Assembly: GCA_016282815.1 (NCBI GenBank)
Contig: JAEELU010000119.1
Coordinates: forward strand, 1-16,089
Origin: Acholeplasmatales bacterium
GTDB taxonomy: Bacteria; Bacillota_I; Bacilli_A; Acholeplasmatales; Anaeroplasmataceae
Direction of reading: 5' to 3'
DNA: 16,089 nt
How positions within the stretch are numbered: the stretch's first letter is position 1; each line of letters starts with the position of its first letter. Shown one piece after another: positions 1 to 6,547 of this stretch. A model generated the notes under the pieces. The model saw nothing but the letters and a program-made list of their open reading frames with translations. It made no database searches and had not been told where the DNA came from. Position numbers and translations under genes: made by a program.

Positions 1-236
1 AAATAGTCTTTAGAAAGTGCTCTTGCAATCTTAGAAAATAAAATCTTATCAAAATCAGTATAATTAGCAATCTCAACATTAAGATTGTAATTATAATCAT
101 TAGCTATTTTGAAAAAATTATTGATTGATTCAGTAAGATTAGGATCTCTTAAGTATTCTAATGCTTTCTCATCGTTCTTTTCTTCGGCTCTTTTTATTAA
201 TATTTGTAATAAATTATCAACGTTTTGTCTTGACAT
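1..236 (-). CDS. Hypothetical protein, N-terminal part (runs off the left edge)
   Basis: An open reading frame on the minus strand starts with ATG at 236-234 and stays open for 78 codons to the window edge, so only the N-terminus is visible. It begins MSRQNVDNLLQIL and looks soluble: a charged, helix-prone first 35 residues (ILIKRAEEKNDEKALEYL) and no signal peptide or membrane segment. A ribosome-binding site reading GGTGAT lies 5 nt upstream of the ATG, the same type used by pfkA, typA and the right-edge gene, which supports it as a real gene. I do not recognise the family. It is divergent from pfp, and the gap between them holds regulatory sequence for one or both. Confidence 0.6.
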   Translation of the reverse strand, partial: MSRQNVDNLLQILIKRAEEKNDEKALEYLRDPNLTESINNFFKIANDYNYNLNVEIANYTDFDKILFSKIARALSKDY

Positions 237-347
237 AATTCATCACCACTATCTATAAAAAATTGAATATAATATATGTTAATTTTAACACTATTTGGAC
301 ATTTTTTAAATATTAGTACATAAAAAAAATATAAAAAGTATTTTTTT

Positions 348-376
348 ATTAAATATTACGATAGAAATATTATCAA
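348..376 (-). promoter_or_regulatory. Candidate leftward promoter for the hypothetical gene
   Basis: Read on the minus strand, TTGATA (376-371) and TTTAAT (353-348) are separated by 17 bp; each matches sigma-A consensus at five of six positions. The resulting leader would be about 105 nt. In such AT-rich DNA this match may be chance. Confidence 0.3.
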
Positions 377-438
377 AAAATATGCCTATAAATAGTCTTA
401 AACTATAGTTCATTCTATAATTTGTTATATTTAAAATT

Positions 439-453
439 ATGAAAGCGTATTAC
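439..453 (+). promoter_or_regulatory. cre-like site (possible CcpA binding) upstream of pfp
   Basis: ATGAAAGCGTATTAC contains the full left half-site of the Firmicute catabolite-responsive element (consensus WTGNAANCGNWNNCW) and mismatches only the last two positions. It is centred about 68 bp upstream of the predicted pfp start site. That is where known CcpA-activated promoters carry their cre, and pfp is a glycolytic gene. The right half is poor and no CcpA gene is visible here, so this is a candidate only. Confidence 0.35.
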
Positions 454-465
454 TTATAAGTAATA
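448..465. repeat. 18-bp perfect palindrome upstream of the pfp promoter
   Basis: TATTACTTA is followed directly by its exact reverse complement TAAGTAATA, with no spacer. It ends 13 bp before the -35 box of the pfp promoter, a position typical of a dimeric activator or repressor site. It overlaps the right half of the cre-like sequence. With no loop it is better explained as a DNA-binding site than as an RNA hairpin. Confidence 0.5.
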
Positions 466-478
466 TTGTCTAAAAAAG

Positions 479-507
479 TTGAAGAAATAGGCTAGCTTTG
501 TTATAAT
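479..507 (+). promoter_or_regulatory. pfp promoter (extended -10)
   Basis: TTGAAG (479-484), a 17-bp spacer and TATAAT (502-507), with TG at 499-500 making an extended -10 (TGTTATAAT). The predicted start is near 514, giving a leader of about 69 nt before the AAGGAGA ribosome-binding site (565-571) and ATG at 583. Confidence 0.75.
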
Positions 508-582
508 TTATATTAGCAAAACGATAATCTATTTTAATAAAATAATTAGGTTAAATACAAGTATAAGGAGATTTGATTTATT

Positions 583-2253
583 ATGAAATTATCACCACTT
601 CAAAAGGCTAGATATGAATATCAGCCAAAGTTACCTGGCATGTTAAGACAGGGTATTGAAGAGATTTGTGTTAAGGAGGGTCTGCCTACAGAATCTGTAA
701 AGGATCAAGATAAGATTAAAGCTTTATTCCCTAATACATATGGTAAAAACGAAATTACTTTCCAAAAAGGAAAGAATACATCAAAGGCAAAGAAGCAAGT
801 CGTTGGTGTAATTCTATCTGGTGGTCAAGCACCTGGTGGACACAATGTTGTATCTGGATTATATGATGCACTAAAAGCTACAAATAAGGAAAATGTATTA
901 ATTGGATTTAAGGGAGGTCCATCTGGACTTATCGAGGATAGCTATGTTGTCTTCGATGATAAATTCATTGATGAATATAGAAACACTGGTGGATTTGATA
1001 TTATTGGTTCTGGTAGAACTAAGCTTGAAACAAAGGAACAATTCAAGGTTGCAACTGAAGTATGCAAAAAGCATGGCATCACTGCAATAGTTATTATCGG
1101 CGGAGATGACTCTAACACTAATGCAGCAGTTTTAGCAGAATATTTCGCTCAAGAAAAGACTGGTGTACAGGTTATTGGTTGTCCTAAAACAATCGATGGA
1201 GATTTAAAGAATGAGGATATTGAATGCTCATTTGGATTTGATACAGCTACAAAGACATATTCTGAATTAATTGGTAATATTCAAAGAGACTGTAATTCAG
1301 CTAAAAAATATTGGCATTTTATTAAGGTAATGGGTAGAAGTGCATCTCACGTAGCATTAGAGTGTGCTTTAGAAACTCAACCTAATATCTGCTTAATTTC
1401 TGAGGAAGTAGCAGAGAAGAAGATGTCTTTATCTCAAATCGCTAATTCTATCGCTGATTCTGTCGCAGCAAGAGCAGCTAAGGGTATGAATTATGGTGTT
1501 GCAATTATTCCTGAAGGTGTTGTAGAGTTCGTTCCTGAATTCTCTAAGCTTATTTCAGAAATTAATGAATTACTTGCTGGCGCTAAGGCAGATGCTTTCA
1601 ATAAGCTTCCTTCATGGAATGAAAAATATGCATTCATTGAAAAAGGCTTAACAAAAGAATCAATGGCTGTATTTGCAATTTTACCTAACACAATTCAGCA
1701 ACAATTATTCTTAGAGCGTGATCCACATGGTAACGTTCAGGTATCATTAATTGAATCAGAGAAGTTATTTAGTGCCTTAGTTAAGAATGTATTAGATGAA
1801 AGAAAGAAGAAGGGCTTATATAATGGTAAGTTCAATCCATTACATCATTTCTTCGGCTATGAAGGAAGATGTGCATTCCCATCTAACTTTGATGCAGACT
1901 ATTGCTATTCATTAGGATATAATGCATTTATGCTTATTCAATATGGCTATACTGGATATTTATCAAAGGTATCTAATCTATCTAAGCCTGCAGAGGAGTG
2001 GGTTGCTGGTGGTATGCCAATCACTAAGATGATGAATATTGAAAGACGTCATGGTGAGGATAAGCCAGTTATTAGAAAGGCACTTGTTGAGCTAGATGGT
2101 GCTCCATTTAAGTATTTTGAGGCTCATAGAAAAGAATGGTCTGAAAATACATGCTATTTATATCCAGGTGCTATTCAGTACTATGGACCAGCTGAGGTTT
2201 GTGATATAACTACTAGAACACTTGCTTTAGAAAAGGGTACTTTTAAGGACTAA
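583..2253 (+). CDS. pfp: Pyrophosphate-dependent 6-phosphofructokinase (long type)
   Basis: This enzyme transfers phosphate from pyrophosphate to fructose 6-phosphate, reversibly, giving fructose 1,6-bisphosphate in the cytosol. The 556 residues match the long PPi-PFK group that includes the plant PFP beta subunit and spirochaete enzymes, well above the roughly 320 residues of ATP-PFK. Visible motifs are LSGGQAPGGHN (78-88), GGDDS (173-177), where ATP enzymes have GGDGT, PKTIDGDLKN (201-210) with the lysine typical of PPi enzymes and the catalytic aspartate region, and MGRSASHVALEC (250-261). A strong AAGGAGA site precedes the ATG. The gene has its own promoter and a strong terminator, so it is a single-gene unit although it sits next to pfkA-pyk. 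The substrate call rests on the GGDDS and KTIDGD substitutions. Confidence 0.95.
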   Translation: MKLSPLQKARYEYQPKLPGMLRQGIEEICVKEGLPTESVKDQDKIKALFPNTYGKNEITFQKGKNTSKAKKQVVGVILSGGQAPGGHNVVSGLYDALKATNKENVLIGFKGGPSGLIEDSYVVFDDKFIDEYRNTGGFDIIGSGRTKLETKEQFKVATEVCKKHGITAIVIIGGDDSNTNAAVLAEYFAQEKTGVQVIGCPKTIDGDLKNEDIECSFGFDTATKTYSELIGNIQRDCNSAKKYWHFIKVMGRSASHVALECALETQPNICLISEEVAEKKMSLSQIANSIADSVAARAAKGMNYGVAIIPEGVVEFVPEFSKLISEINELLAGAKADAFNKLPSWNEKYAFIEKGLTKESMAVFAILPNTIQQQLFLERDPHGNVQVSLIESEKLFSALVKNVLDERKKKGLYNGKFNPLHHFFGYEGRCAFPSNFDADYCYSLGYNAFMLIQYGYTGYLSKVSNLSKPAEEWVAGGMPITKMMNIERRHGEDKPVIRKALVELDGAPFKYFEAHRKEWSENTCYLYPGAIQYYGPAEVCDITTRTLALEKGTFKD

Positions 2254-2268
2254 TTTAAATTTGATGTC

Positions 2269-2302
2269 AAAGGCGACTTCGTTTGAGGTCGCCTTTTATT
2301 TT
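2269..2302 (+). terminator. Rho-independent terminator after pfp
   Basis: The arms AAAGGCGACTTC (2269-2280) and GAGGTCGCCTTT (2285-2296) form a 12-bp stem with one G-T wobble and the tetraloop GTTT. TTTTATTTT (2294-2302) follows. It starts 15 nt after the pfp stop. Confidence 0.9.
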
Positions 2303-2378
2303 GCCTAAAAAACGGCTTAAAATATATAAGTTATTATTTGGTAGATAGAGGGTATAAAATAGGGCTTTATATTTATAA

Positions 2379-2410
2379 TATAATTTTCAAAATTTTCTAT
2401 TATAATTTTC
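2379..2410. repeat. Direct repeats TATAATTTTC abutting the pfkA -35 box
   Basis: TATAATTTTC occurs at 2379-2388 and again at 2401-2410, exactly 22 bp apart (about two helical turns). A partial copy, AATTTTC, lies between them at 2391-2397. The second copy ends at the base before the -35 hexamer. This could be a tandem activator site or AT-rich upstream (UP) element, or chance in AT-rich DNA. Confidence 0.35.
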
Positions 2411-2438
2411 TTGAATATGGAAAAAATAATGATATAAT
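2411..2438 (+). promoter_or_regulatory. pfkA-pyk promoter (extended -10)
   Basis: TTGAAT (2411-2416), a 16-bp spacer and TATAAT (2433-2438), within the extended -10 TGATATAAT (2430-2438). The start is predicted near 2445, leaving only about 12 nt of leader before ATG 2457. The ribosome-binding site GGTGAT (2446-2451) would then lie at the very 5' end of the mRNA. Confidence 0.75.
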
Positions 2439-2456
2439 GTTATTCGGTGATTGTTG

Positions 2457-3410
2457 ATGAGAATTGGAGTATTAACTTCTGGTGGCGATGCACCTGGTAT
2501 GAATGCCGTTATTCGTGCTGTAGTTAGAGCAGGAATTCAAAGTGGCGACCAAGTGTTTGGAATATACGATGGTTATCGTGGACTAGTAGAAGGTAAAATT
2601 ACAGAATTTACAAGAAAAGATGTTTCTGAAATACTTAGTAAGGGTGGTACTATTCTAGGTACTGCAAGATTACCTGAATTTAAGTATGAGCAAGTTAGAG
2701 CATTAGCTCAAAGACAACTTGAGAAATATGATATTGATTCATTAATTGTTATTGGTGGAGATGGTACCTATACAGGTGCATTAAGACTTCATGAGATGGG
2801 AATAAACACTATTGGTATTCCTGGTACAATTGATAATGATATAGCGTCAACTGATTATACTATTGGCTTTTCTACAGCACTTAACACTGCTTGTGAGGCT
2901 ATAGATAAATTAAGAGATACATCATCTAGTCACCAAAGATGCTCTATTATTGAGGTAATGGGACGTCATTGTGGTGATTTAGCCTTATATTCTGGTATTT
3001 GTTGTGGTGCAGAATACATCATTACAAGTGAAACTGGATTAGATAAGGATAAACTACTTAAGGATTTAAAGAGCAATAGACTTGCTGGAAGAAAGCATGC
3101 TATTGTAGTTATATCTGAAAATATTACAGATGTACATCAGTTGGCTAAAGATGTAGAGGCATTTTCAGGATATGAATGTCGTGCTACAGTTTTAGGATAT
3201 GTTCAGCGTGGAGGTACTCCAACACCTGAAGATCGTTTACTTGCTGCTAGACTTGGTAAGTATTCGGTTGACCTTCTTCATGAGGGTATCACTGGAGTAG
3301 CGGTAGGAATTAGACAAAATGAGCTCCACTATACACCTATCGAGCAAGCATTAATTATGCAAAATGAAACAAGCGAGGAGCTTACTAAATTGGTACAAAA
3401 GATATCATAA
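2457..3410 (+). CDS. pfkA: ATP-dependent 6-phosphofructokinase
   Basis: PfkA phosphorylates fructose 6-phosphate with ATP, the committed step of glycolysis, as a cytosolic tetramer. From ATG 2457 the protein has 317 residues, the usual bacterial length. Motifs are RIGVLTSGGDAPGMNAVIR (2-20), GGDGT (100-104) with the ATP-type glycine, PGTIDND (123-129) with catalytic Asp127, and EVMGRHCGDLA (167-177). A TTG six bases upstream is in frame, but family members begin at MRIGV/MKRIGV and the TTG overlaps the GGTGAT ribosome-binding site, so ATG 2457 is chosen. pyk follows after 17 bp with its own ribosome-binding site and no promoter, forming the classic pfkA-pyk operon. It differs from the upstream pfp in length and donor-site residues, so the two are not recent duplicates. 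Confidence 0.97.
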   Translation: MRIGVLTSGGDAPGMNAVIRAVVRAGIQSGDQVFGIYDGYRGLVEGKITEFTRKDVSEILSKGGTILGTARLPEFKYEQVRALAQRQLEKYDIDSLIVIGGDGTYTGALRLHEMGINTIGIPGTIDNDIASTDYTIGFSTALNTACEAIDKLRDTSSSHQRCSIIEVMGRHCGDLALYSGICCGAEYIITSETGLDKDKLLKDLKSNRLAGRKHAIVVISENITDVHQLAKDVEAFSGYECRATVLGYVQRGGTPTPEDRLLAARLGKYSVDLLHEGITGVAVGIRQNELHYTPIEQALIMQNETSEELTKLVQKIS

Positions 3411-3427
3411 AAAGGAGATTATTTGAA

Positions 3428-4810
3428 ATGAAAAAGACAAAATGTGTATGTACAATTGGACCTGCAAGTGAACAAAAGGATTGCTTAGACAAGTTAATCG
3501 GAACAGCTGGAATGAACGTAATGCGTATGAACCTAAGCCATGGTGATCATGAAGAGCAAGGTTTCCGTATTAAGAATGTAAAGGCATTAAATGCTGAGCA
3601 TGGTTGGAATGTTGGTATGGCTCTTGATACTAAGGGTCCTGAAATTAGAACTGGTTATTTAAAGAATGATGAGCCTGTAATGATTCATACTGGTGATATT
3701 ATCCGTATCACTATGGATTATTCATATTTAGGAGATGCAAACAAGGTTGCCATTTCTTACCCAGGCTTATATGATGATTTACATGTTGGTGGAAGAATCC
3801 TTATCGAGGATGGTCTATTAACATTAAAGGTTATTGAAAAGGATGAGGCTCACAAGGAATTAGTTTGTGAAGCACAAAATGATAGAAAGCTTAAGAACAA
3901 GAGAAACTGTAATGTTCCAGGCGTTATCTTAAATATGCCTTATATCTCACCAAAGGATAAGGATGATATCGAGTGGGCTTGCGATATGGATCTAGATTTC
4001 ATCTTTGCTTCATTTGTTCGTAGAGCTGATGATATTAAGCAAATTAGAGATTTATTAGCTGGTAAGAAGAATGATCATATTAAGATCATTTCTAAGATTG
4101 AAAACCAAGAGGGTGTAAAGAACATGGAGGAAATCATTGCATTATCTGATGGTGTAATGGTTGCCCGTGGTGACCTAGGTGTTGACGTTGATGCTTGGGA
4201 TTTACCTCAAATCCAAAAGGAAATGGTATTCATCGCTCAATCTACTGGTAAGATTGTAATCACTGCAACTCAAATGCTAGATTCAATGCAACAAAATCCA
4301 CGTCCAACTCGTGCTGAGGTTTCTGACGTTCATAACGCAGTACTTGATGGTACTTCATGTGTAATGCTTTCTGGTGAGTCAGCTCAAGGTGATTATCCAT
4401 ATGAGGCAGTTACATATTTAGGAAAGATTGCTAATAAGGCAGAAGAGTCAATTGATCATCAATTAATGATCGACAATGTATTATACAATAAGGAAGATAA
4501 GGATGAGTATGATGCTATCGGTTTAGCAGCTGCTACATTATGTAATGAATTTGAAATCCCTGCTGTTGTTGCAGAAGGAGATGTTGATTTCGCTTTAGCA
4601 TTATCACAATATCGTCCATGTACAGATATTTTCTTCGCTGTTAAGACTCCAGAAGAGGCTAGAACTCTATCAATCGTTTGGGGTATTCAAGCAGTTGTTG
4701 GTAAGTATGCTGATGCTTTAGCTAAGGCTAAGGCTGCATTAGAGCTTGGTAAGGATGACAAGATCATCGCATTAAACGGTACTAAGCTTGAAATTGTTAC
4801 ATTAGAATAG
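3428..4810 (+). CDS. pyk: Pyruvate kinase
   Basis: This enzyme transfers phosphate from phosphoenolpyruvate to ADP, the last ATP-yielding step of glycolysis. The 460 residues are slightly short for the family (about 470-480, or about 585 with the extra Bacillus C-terminal domain, which is absent here). Visible are RMNLSHG (33-39), DTKGPEIRTG (67-76), the lid/B domain at about 70-165, FASFVRRADDI (193-203), the catalytic SKIENQEG (222-229), ARGDLGV (246-252) and ITATQMLDSM (278-287). The C-terminal regulatory domain occupies roughly 335-460. AAGGAG (3412-3417) sits 10 nt before the ATG. The gene is cotranscribed with pfkA and ends at a strong terminator. Frequent ATC and TTC codons fit a highly expressed gene. 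Confidence 0.97.
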   Translation: MKKTKCVCTIGPASEQKDCLDKLIGTAGMNVMRMNLSHGDHEEQGFRIKNVKALNAEHGWNVGMALDTKGPEIRTGYLKNDEPVMIHTGDIIRITMDYSYLGDANKVAISYPGLYDDLHVGGRILIEDGLLTLKVIEKDEAHKELVCEAQNDRKLKNKRNCNVPGVILNMPYISPKDKDDIEWACDMDLDFIFASFVRRADDIKQIRDLLAGKKNDHIKIISKIENQEGVKNMEEIIALSDGVMVARGDLGVDVDAWDLPQIQKEMVFIAQSTGKIVITATQMLDSMQQNPRPTRAEVSDVHNAVLDGTSCVMLSGESAQGDYPYEAVTYLGKIANKAEESIDHQLMIDNVLYNKEDKDEYDAIGLAAATLCNEFEIPAVVAEGDVDFALALSQYRPCTDIFFAVKTPEEARTLSIVWGIQAVVGKYADALAKAKAALELGKDDKIIALNGTKLEIVTLE

Positions 4811-4826
4811 TCTTTAAAAATAATAG

Positions 4827-4861
4827 AAATCTTAAGTGCTAGTTCACTTAAGATTTTTTTT
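4827..4861 (+). terminator. Rho-independent terminator after pyk
   Basis: The arms AAATCTTAAGTG (4827-4838) and CACTTAAGATTT (4845-4856) form a perfect 12-bp stem with the loop CTAGTT. An eight-T run (4854-4861) follows. Confidence 0.92.
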
Positions 4862-4876
4862 ATTATAAAATATAAT
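4848..4876 (+). promoter_or_regulatory. Candidate promoter for the polymerase-YolD pair, overlapping the pyk terminator
   Basis: TATAAT (4871-4876) has TTAAGA (4848-4853) 17 bp upstream, four of six to consensus and lying inside the right arm of the pyk terminator. There is no extended -10. The start would be near 4883, inside the ribosome-binding site GGAGGTGAT (4881-4889), so the leader would be nearly absent. The -10 is convincing and the -35 is weak. Confidence 0.45.
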
Positions 4877-4893
4877 AAATGGAGGTGATACTG

Positions 4894-6147
4894 ATGGAGA
4901 ATAGAGTATATTTTGTTATCGATATGAAATCCTTTTTCGCAAGCGTAGAATGTGCTGAGCGTGGCCTTGATCCTATGACTACAAGGCTTGTTGTTGCGGA
5001 TAAGGAAAGAACTGAAAAAACTATCTGCCTTGCAGTATCACCAGCTATGAAGGCTCTAGGTGTAAAAAACCGCTGTAGGCTTTTTCAAATTCCTAATAAT
5101 ATAGATTATATTATCGCCAAGCCAAGAATGAAAAAATACATAGAATATAATGTTAAAATCTATGGTATTTATTTAAAATACATCGATAAGAAGGATATAC
5201 ATGTATATTCCATAGATGAATGTATCATCGATGTTACGGATTATTTAAAGCTATATAATATTAAAGCCAAGCCATTTGCATTGAAGCTTATTAAGGAAAT
5301 CAAGGAAACAGTAAATATTCCTGCAACATGTGGTATAGGAACGAATATGTATTTAGCCAAGGTAGCCCTAGGAATAACCGCTAAAAAGAGTAAGGATGGA
5401 ATTGGTTGGCTTAATGAAGAAAAATTCAAAAGAGAGCTATGGTTTCATAAGCCTTTATCTGATTTTTGGGGAATATCATCAGGAATAGAAAATCACTTGG
5501 CTAGATTAGGTATATATGATATGCATGGTATCGCAACCTATGATGAGGATATATTATATAAGGAATTTGGTATTAATGCAGAAATAATAATAGACCATTC
5601 TAAGGGTATAGAGCCTGTTAGAATGGAGGATATAAAGAATTATAAAAACAAATCTAAATCTATTTCACAATCTCAGGTATTATCAAGAGCATATAGCTAT
5701 GATGAGGGAATAATCATTTTAAAGGAAATGATAAATGATGGCTGCCTTAATCTAGCTAAGCAGCATTATGTAACCAATGTAGTATCAATAGGCCTGAGGA
5801 TTGATAATGGCTATAAGCACGCATCAAGCAAGCTTACTGTTAGTACAAATCTATATAGCTATATAGCTGAAGAGGCTATTAAGCTATATAAGAAACTTGT
5901 AGATAAGAATGATCAAATAAGAGGAATTGGCTATTCATTCAGTGCAATACCTGAATCATTTGAGCAATATGATTTATTCTCAGATACTAAAATTATTGAT
6001 AAGGAAAAGAAGCTTAGGGATAGTATTATAGGTATTAAGGATAAGCTTGGTAAAAATTCCGTTATTAAAGCGATAGATTTAGATGAATCTGCAACTCAAA
6101 TAGAAAGAAATAAAATGATAGGGGGTCATAACAGTGGCGAGGACTAA
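4894..6147 (+). CDS. Y-family DNA polymerase (UmuC/ImpB/MucB type)
   Basis: This is a predicted translesion polymerase, able to copy past damaged bases with low fidelity. From ATG 4894 it has 417 residues. FVIDMKSFFASVE (7-19) holds catalytic Asp10 and the steric-gate position Phe15. YSIDE (105-109) supplies catalytic Asp108 and Glu109. CGIGTNMYLAKVA marks the palm and thumb, and a helix-hairpin-helix-like stretch follows around WGISSGIENHLARLGI. QYDLF (358-362) near the C-terminus fits the beta-clamp-binding motif QLxLF. The text ERTEKTICLAVSPAMKALGV resembles the UvrX/YqjW/UmuC branch more than classic DinB. An in-frame ATG at 4879 would put the site GGAGGTGAT inside the gene, so ATG 4894 is preferred. 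A YolD-like gene overlaps its 3' end, a known pairing. I saw no LexA-type box. Confidence 0.92.
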   Translation: MENRVYFVIDMKSFFASVECAERGLDPMTTRLVVADKERTEKTICLAVSPAMKALGVKNRCRLFQIPNNIDYIIAKPRMKKYIEYNVKIYGIYLKYIDKKDIHVYSIDECIIDVTDYLKLYNIKAKPFALKLIKEIKETVNIPATCGIGTNMYLAKVALGITAKKSKDGIGWLNEEKFKRELWFHKPLSDFWGISSGIENHLARLGIYDMHGIATYDEDILYKEFGINAEIIIDHSKGIEPVRMEDIKNYKNKSKSISQSQVLSRAYSYDEGIIILKEMINDGCLNLAKQHYVTNVVSIGLRIDNGYKHASSKLTVSTNLYSYIAEEAIKLYKKLVDKNDQIRGIGYSFSAIPESFEQYDLFSDTKIIDKEKKLRDSIIGIKDKLGKNSVIKAIDLDESATQIERNKMIGGHNSGED

Positions 6148-6463
6148 AATGAGCTTAAATGATCGTGCAAGACAGTTTTTACCATTTGATGCCCTTAAGG
6201 GACTAAGAGATGCGATTAAGATAAAGGAATATGAGCACGAGCGTATTTCTAAGGGTGATCTATCAGAGGATATAATAAATAAGATATCTGATATATTTAT
6301 GAATTACGAAAGAAAGAATACTTACAAGGTTAAGTATTTTATCGATGGTAGATATGAATATACAGAAGGTCAAATGAAGCTTAATCCAACTAATAGATTT
6401 ATTATAATAAATGATATTAAAATATCATTTGATGACATAATGGATATTAATATAATACTTTAA
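6134..6463 (+). CDS. YolD-like protein
   Basis: This 109-residue protein begins MARTKMSLNDRARQFLPFDA, the N-terminal signature (DRA+QF+PF.ALKG) of Firmicute YolD-like proteins encoded next to Y-family polymerases. Their biochemical role is not settled; gene context points to DNA-damage tolerance. A C-terminal beta-rich half (YKVKYFIDGRYEYTEGQ) follows a helical middle. The GTG start at 6134 overlaps the polymerase gene by 14 bp and follows a G-rich GGGGGT (6121-6126), suggesting translational coupling. ATG 6149, just past the polymerase stop, is the alternative start but would cut the usual N-terminus. Confidence 0.85.
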   Translation: MARTKMSLNDRARQFLPFDALKGLRDAIKIKEYEHERISKGDLSEDIINKISDIFMNYERKNTYKVKYFIDGRYEYTEGQMKLNPTNRFIIINDIKISFDDIMDINIIL

Positions 6464-6494
6464 AAATAATAAAAAAAATGTTATATTATTAATT

Positions 6495-6518
6495 GTTCAA
6501 ATTAATTGTAATTTGAAC
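6495..6518. repeat. Inverted repeat between the YolD-like gene and gmk
   Basis: GTTCAAATT (6495-6503) and AATTTGAAC (6510-6518) are perfect 9-bp arms around a 6-base loop. No T-run follows, so it is a weak terminator at best. It ends 29 bp before the gmk ATG, so an operator or an mRNA-processing hairpin is equally possible. The rest of this 84-bp gap has no clear -10 box, and how gmk is transcribed is uncertain. Confidence 0.5.
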
Positions 6519-6547
6519 TTCATATTTGATTAAATATAGGTGATAGC

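Larger units (their letters stand above)
237..582. other. Divergent AT-rich intergenic region
   Basis: These 346 bases separate the leftward hypothetical gene from pfp and hold no convincing ORF or RNA gene. They carry a good rightward promoter (479-507), an 18-bp palindrome (448-465) overlapping a cre-like sequence (439-453), and a weaker leftward promoter candidate (348-376). The pfp leader after the predicted transcription start near 514 is about 69 nt, the longest in the window. It contains a small AT-only inverted repeat (530-536 / 538-544) but no riboswitch I recognise. Confidence 0.7.

Noticed and set aside
530..544. Inverted repeat in the pfp leader as a riboswitch or RNA thermometer
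   Set aside because: Only 7-bp AT arms with a one-base centre; it cannot fold into a stable hairpin, and no riboswitch core is seen.
902..1090. A 62-codon plus-strand ORF inside pfp
   Set aside because: It overlaps a well-supported enzyme in another frame and has no family features of its own.
1491..1691. A 66-codon minus-strand ORF inside pfp
   Set aside because: Antisense shadow of pfp without a recognisable protein pattern or separate promoter evidence.
2451..2456. TTG as the pfkA start, adding two residues
   Set aside because: It overlaps the GGTGAT ribosome-binding site, and family members start at the ATG six bases later.
4827..4856. pyk 3' hairpin as a LexA or other operator for the polymerase
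   Set aside because: A 12-bp stem with a 6-base loop and eight Ts is fully explained as a terminator, and it lacks the GAACN4GTTC pattern.
4879..4893. Upstream ATG for the Y-family polymerase
   Set aside because: It would place the strong site GGAGGTGAT inside the coding region and precede the predicted transcript start.
5241..5429. A 62-codon minus-strand ORF inside the Y-family polymerase gene
   Set aside because: Antisense shadow. The hydrophobic look comes from the complement of Lys/Ile-rich coding sequence.
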